This document shows positions 5,754 through 7,898 of a stretch of 7,898 bases of DNA, in pieces. The position numbers and the translations under genes are program-made. This DNA is from Microcaldota archaeon (lineage in GTDB: Archaea > Micrarchaeota > Micrarchaeia > Micrarchaeales > CABMGC01), in contig JAGWHG010000028.1 in NCBI GenBank assembly GCA_028866975.1, forward strand, positions 1-7,898. The letters run 5' to 3'. The notes under the pieces were generated by a model. That model was not told the DNA's origin and did no database searches. It was given only the letters and a program-made list of their open reading frames with translations. Numbering within the stretch: position 1 is the first letter of the stretch; each line of letters begins with the position of its first letter.

Positions 5754-5799
5754 AAGAGGCATAATCCCTCTGTAAGAGCTGGCCTTTTAGCCTCTTTTT
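5754..5799 (+). other. Inverted repeat ending in a T-tract in front of rpoD
   Basis: AAGAGGC (5754-5760) is complementary over 7 bp to GCCTCTT (5790-5796), which runs into a T5 tract (5795-5799) directly before the rpoD start. A small inner hairpin CTCT/AGAG (5768-5771 and 5775-5778) lies in the loop. It could terminate transcripts of the upstream small gene. If the start is near 5772 only the inner part is in the rpoD mRNA, where the T-tract could act as an attenuator or ribosome-site element. Confidence 0.35.
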
Positions 5800-5800
5800 G

Positions 5801-6379
5801 ATGGTTTTCATGAAGGTTAATTTTATCGAGAATACTCCATCTGCCGTTAAGTTCAAGCTCAGCGGCGTCACTACGACGTTTGCGAATTCCGTCAGAAGGG
5901 CGGTCCTCAACAGCGTGCCGACATTTGCAGTCGACAAGGTCACTTTCTACGAGAACACGACCTCGATGTTCGACGAGTACATCTCGCACAGAATCGGCCT
6001 CGTTCCGCTGACAACACCGGAAGGGTATGACGAGAAGGACGAGATACTATTCAACCTCGAGGCAGAGGGGCCAAAGACGATATATTCGAGGGATCTTAAG
6101 GAGACCGACAAGAAAGTCAAGGTCGCAAACGAAAACATACCGATAATGAAGCTTGCCGAAGGACAGAGGCTCAGGGTTGACTGCAAAGCCGTGCTTGGGA
6201 CATCGATGAAGAATTCCAAGTTCCAGCCCTGCTTTGTAACATACACATCGAACGACGACGAGAGCGAGTTCGAGTTTTATATTGAGACGTTTGGCCAGAT
6301 GCCAGCCAAGGAAATATTAAATAGGGCATTGGACATAATAGATGAAGGACTGAAGGCAACCCACAAGGAGCTTAAGTAG
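5801..6379 (+). CDS. rpoD: DNA-directed RNA polymerase subunit D (Rpo3), short form without Fe-S domain
   Basis: The archaeal counterpart of eukaryotic RPB3/AC40 and bacterial alpha, which pairs with subunit L and nucleates polymerase assembly. Features: N-terminal dimerisation part FKLSGVTTTFANSVRRAVLN, EYISHRIGLVPL, the domain-2 segment CKAVLGTSMKNSKFQPC, and the C-terminal helix PAKEILNRALDIIDEGL. At about 192 residues it is shorter than the ~260 of many archaeal homologues. The sequence passes straight from the KFQPC strand to the C-terminal dimerisation strand, lacking the inserted ferredoxin-like domain, and only two cysteines remain. The start is ATG 5801 or ATG 5810 (MKVNFIENTP); the latter has the more usual N-terminus. 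First gene of the cluster; the tRNA follows 6 nt after its stop. Confidence 0.96.
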   Translation: MVFMKVNFIENTPSAVKFKLSGVTTTFANSVRRAVLNSVPTFAVDKVTFYENTTSMFDEYISHRIGLVPLTTPEGYDEKDEILFNLEAEGPKTIYSRDLKETDKKVKVANENIPIMKLAEGQRLRVDCKAVLGTSMKNSKFQPCFVTYTSNDDESEFEFYIETFGQMPAKEILNRALDIIDEGLKATHKELK

Positions 6380-6385
6380 TCTTGT

Positions 6386-6472
6386 GCAGGGGTGGCAGAG
6401 CTTGGTCAAATGCGCTAGCTTGAGGGGTTAGTAGCTTTAGTGCTTGCTAGGGTTCAAATCCCTACCCCTGCA
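6386..6472 (+). tRNA. tRNA-Leu (GAG)
   Basis: An 87-nt class II tRNA. The acceptor stem GCAGGGG (6386-6392) pairs fully with CCCCTGC (6465-6471), with discriminator A at 6472. D-stem GCA/TGC (6395-6397, 6411-6413) with GG at 6404-6405. Anticodon stem CTAGC/GTTAG (one G-U) encloses TTGAGGG, anticodon GAG at 6422-6424 (decodes CUC/CUU). A 16-nt variable arm with AGC/GCT stem identifies Leu. T-stem TAGGG/CCCTA with loop TTCAAAT. No intron and no encoded CCA. It lies 6 nt after the rpoD stop and 15 nt before eL18 without an own clear promoter, so it is probably cut out of the operon transcript. Confidence 0.97.
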
Positions 6473-6487
6473 TATAATGTGATCAAC

Positions 6488-6838
6488 ATGAACAGAATAG
6501 TCGAAAAGGATTCGATAAACGCCTGGGTAGAGGCAATATCCACTGTCAAGGCCGACGCAAAGAACGCAGGCCTTTGGAAGAGGGTCGGAAAGATGGTGCT
6601 TTTGCCAAAGAGGGCAAGGGTATCGGTTAATCTCAGCAAGCTCCAAAGAGTGGCAAAGGACGGCGACTTCATTGTCGTTCCGGGCAAGGTGCTCAGCTTT
6701 GGCAGTGTCAGCAGAAAGTTCAAGATTGCGGCGGTAGGATACTCTGAGGTCGCAGCGCACAAGCTAAAGGCTGTCGGCTGCGAGATGGTAACGATAGAAA
6801 AGATGACAAAGGAGGCAAACCCTAGGATCGTGGTGTGA
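6488..6838 (+). CDS. rpl18e: 50S ribosomal protein eL18 (L18e)
   Basis: A 116-residue archaeal/eukaryotic-type large-subunit protein related to bacterial L15. Typical features are WKRVGKMVLLPKRARVSVNLSKL, DGDFIVVPGKVLSFGSVS and the conserved C-terminal part (KFKIAAVGYSEVAAHKLK). The frame is open back to 6440, but that part is the tRNA 3' half. The ATG at 6488 gives the proper N-terminus and has TGTGATC seven bases upstream of it, matching the 16S 3' tail. It ends with TGA overlapping a GTG of the next gene, so uL13 follows closely. The order rpoD, tRNA-Leu, eL18, uL13, uS9, rpoN agrees with the known archaeal cluster. Confidence 0.96.
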   Translation: MNRIVEKDSINAWVEAISTVKADAKNAGLWKRVGKMVLLPKRARVSVNLSKLQRVAKDGDFIVVPGKVLSFGSVSRKFKIAAVGYSEVAAHKLKAVGCEMVTIEKMTKEANPRIVV

Positions 6839-6843
6839 TATTG

Positions 6844-7281
6844 ATGGAAGCAAAGCAGGTAGTTGTTGACGGAAAGGACAAGGTTCTCGGCAGGTTCGCA
6901 AGCCAGGTGGCAAAGATGCTGCTCAACGGAGAGAGCGTAGCCGTGACAAACGCAGAGCACCTCTTCATAAGCGGGCATCAGCGCGACATAGTCGCAAGCT
7001 ACAAGCACAAGCTCGACTTGAAGGACAAGGCAAACCCTGAGCACTCTCCATACTACTCAAGGCGCGCAGACATGTTCGTAAAGAGGATAATCAGGGGCAT
7101 GCTCCCCTATAAGATGCCGAAGGGCAAGGCCGCATTCAAGCGATTGAAGGTATACATCGGAACGCCAGATGAGCTCAAGGGCGCAAAGGTCCATTCGATA
7201 GAGACAAAGCACAGAAGGCAGGTCTTCGAGGGCACGATATACATAAAAGATCTCGTTGAGAAACTAGGATATGTAAGATGA
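6844..7281 (+). CDS. rpl13: 50S ribosomal protein uL13 (L13)
   Basis: A 145-residue universal large-subunit protein. Features: VVVDGKDKVLGRFASQVAK (the L13 start, helix after GR-A), VAVTNAEHLFISG, the RRADMFVKRIIRGMLPYKMPKG segment that is the L13 signature region, and the late LKVYIGTPDEL strand. ATG 6844 is chosen because it gives MEAKQVVVDG. In-frame GTG 6835 (4-nt GTGA overlap with eL18) and TTG 6841 would add three or one residues. GTGAT at 6835-6839 is well placed as the ribosome site. It continues the cluster, with uS9 starting 4 nt beyond its stop. Confidence 0.96.
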   Translation: MEAKQVVVDGKDKVLGRFASQVAKMLLNGESVAVTNAEHLFISGHQRDIVASYKHKLDLKDKANPEHSPYYSRRADMFVKRIIRGMLPYKMPKGKAAFKRLKVYIGTPDELKGAKVHSIETKHRRQVFEGTIYIKDLVEKLGYVR

Positions 7282-7285
7282 TCAT

Positions 7286-7819
7286 ATGGCAGAAGCACAA
7301 CCTCCAAAGTCAGACGCGCTAGAAAATCTCAACAAGGAGATCAGCGCGCTAGTCCAGGTCAAGGAGGAGAAGAAGGCGGCTCCGAAGGCAAGGAGAAGGA
7401 CAGCGCCAAAGCAGAAGACCATAGTCGTCAAGGCAAGGAGAAAGTCCGCAATCGCAAGGGCAAGGATAACTAAGGGAAACGGAAGGATAACGATCAACAA
7501 CATAAACGCAAACCTCTTCAAGCCAAGGGTTGTCAGGGAACTTATACTCGAGCCGGTCAATTTCTCGCCGCTCACAAAGGAAGTCGCAGGCTCTTCCGAC
7601 ATAAAGATAAACGTCCGCGGAGGAGGTGCATCCGGCCAGGCGCAGGCGAGCAGGAGCGCGATCGCAAAGGCGATATCTGCAGCATCGACATCTGATGTTA
7701 TAAAGAACGCTTACATGAAATATGACAGGACGATGCTGGTCGACGACGTAAGGCAGGTCGAGCCTAAGAAGTTCTTGGGCACGAAGGCAAGGGCCAGGTT
7801 CCAGAAGTCCTACAGATAA
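7286..7819 (+). CDS. rps9: 30S ribosomal protein uS9 (S9) with N-terminal extension
   Basis: A 177-residue protein, about 40 longer than usual archaeal uS9 (~135). The core starts near residue 45 (TIVVKARRKSAIARARI) and contains the glycine-rich RGGGASGQAQASRSAIAKAI and the conserved C-terminal tail KARARFQKSYR that reaches the P-site tRNA. The extra N-terminus (MAEAQPPKSDALENLN then a K/A/P/R-rich stretch) is low in complexity and probably disordered. GATGATC lies 5-7 bases before the ATG (the preceding uL13 stop is inside it), again a GTGAT-like ribosome site. No in-frame alternative start restores the short form cleanly, so the extension seems real. Confidence 0.95.
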   Translation: MAEAQPPKSDALENLNKEISALVQVKEEKKAAPKARRRTAPKQKTIVVKARRKSAIARARITKGNGRITINNINANLFKPRVVRELILEPVNFSPLTKEVAGSSDIKINVRGGGASGQAQASRSAIAKAISAASTSDVIKNAYMKYDRTMLVDDVRQVEPKKFLGTKARARFQKSYR

Positions 7820-7831
7820 TATGGTGATAAT

Positions 7832-7898
7832 ATGATGATTCCAATAAGATGTTTCTCCTGCGGACAGGTCATTGCTGACAAGTGGGAGGAATACGACA
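7832..7898 (+). CDS. rpoN: DNA-directed RNA polymerase subunit N (Rpo10), partial
   Basis: Only the first 22 codons are present; the gene runs off the right edge. MMIPIRCFSCGQVIADKWEE is the classical N-terminus of the RPB10/RpoN zinc protein, with the first two zinc ligands in CFSC. The product binds subunits D and L in the polymerase assembly platform, which fits its cluster with rpoD. ATG 7832 gives the usual spacing (M-x-I-P). ATG 7835 is possible. GGTGAT at 7823-7828 is the ribosome site, 12 nt after the uS9 stop. Confidence 0.93.
   Translation, partial: MMIPIRCFSCGQVIADKWEEYD

Noticed and set aside
6420..6426. Possible intron in the tRNA-Leu
   Set aside because: The anticodon loop is exactly 7 nt and all stems close without an insertion.
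6471..6478. CATATAAT as a separate TATA box for eL18
   Set aside because: It ends only 9 nt before the ATG, so the transcript would start inside the gene.
6440..6487. Upstream ATG/TTG-type start for eL18 within the tRNA
   Set aside because: The codons are the 3' half of the tRNA-Leu; the proper eL18 start is ATG 6488.
1..7898. Mobile element, CRISPR array, toxin-antitoxin or defence system
   Set aside because: No transposase, integrase, repeat-spacer pattern, terminal repeats or defence nuclease motif was seen on either strand.

Overview
This window is an archaeal chromosome segment of mid G+C content, gene-dense, with very short gaps and many 4-nt overlaps. Archaeal markers are RNA polymerase subunits D and N, ribosomal proteins eL18 and eL41, a Kae1/Bud32 (KEOPS) pair, a UPF0200 kinase and ThpR. 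TATA boxes sit about 27 nt upstream of leaderless starts, and the tRNA gene lacks an encoded CCA. The small genes, the RpoD without an Fe-S domain and the many small unrecognised proteins suggest a small-genome (DPANN, perhaps Micrarchaeota-like) archaeon. That lineage is an inference only.

Left part (1-2746), mostly minus strand. A secreted, sequon-rich surface protein runs off the left edge. Upstream of it are a UPF0200 P-loop kinase and a MetRS-beta-like tRNA-binding protein whose start appears to be a non-AUG CTG. Divergent from these is thpR (2',3'-cyclic phosphodiesterase). It converges, with a 21-nt tail overlap, on an unrecognised protein with a faint CheD-like pattern.

Middle part (2798-5702). 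A small multi-span membrane protein is followed by a tiny, easily missed eL41 ribosomal protein gene, then a minus-strand cluster kae1 > bud32 > sequon-rich membrane-anchored protein. Its two junctions are 4-nt overlaps (TTGA and ATGA). Divergent from kae1 is a 73-residue protein with one LRV/HEAT-like repeat.

Right part (5741-7898), plus strand. This is the conserved archaeal transcription/translation cluster rpoD - tRNA-Leu(GAG) - eL18 - uL13 - uS9 - rpoN (cut by the right edge). It is led by a strong TATA box and a leader with a possible hairpin and T-tract.

Two initiation modes are visible. First genes lie about 27-30 nt from a TATA box (leaderless or nearly so), while internal genes are preceded by GTGAT-type sites matching the 3' tail expected of archaeal 16S rRNA. 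Several divergent pairs share about 50-57 nt of spacer, with a TATA element readable on both strands. I saw no mobile element, CRISPR array or defence system. The most notable points are the CTG start, the hidden eL41, the cryptic CheD-like protein and the rpoD leader.
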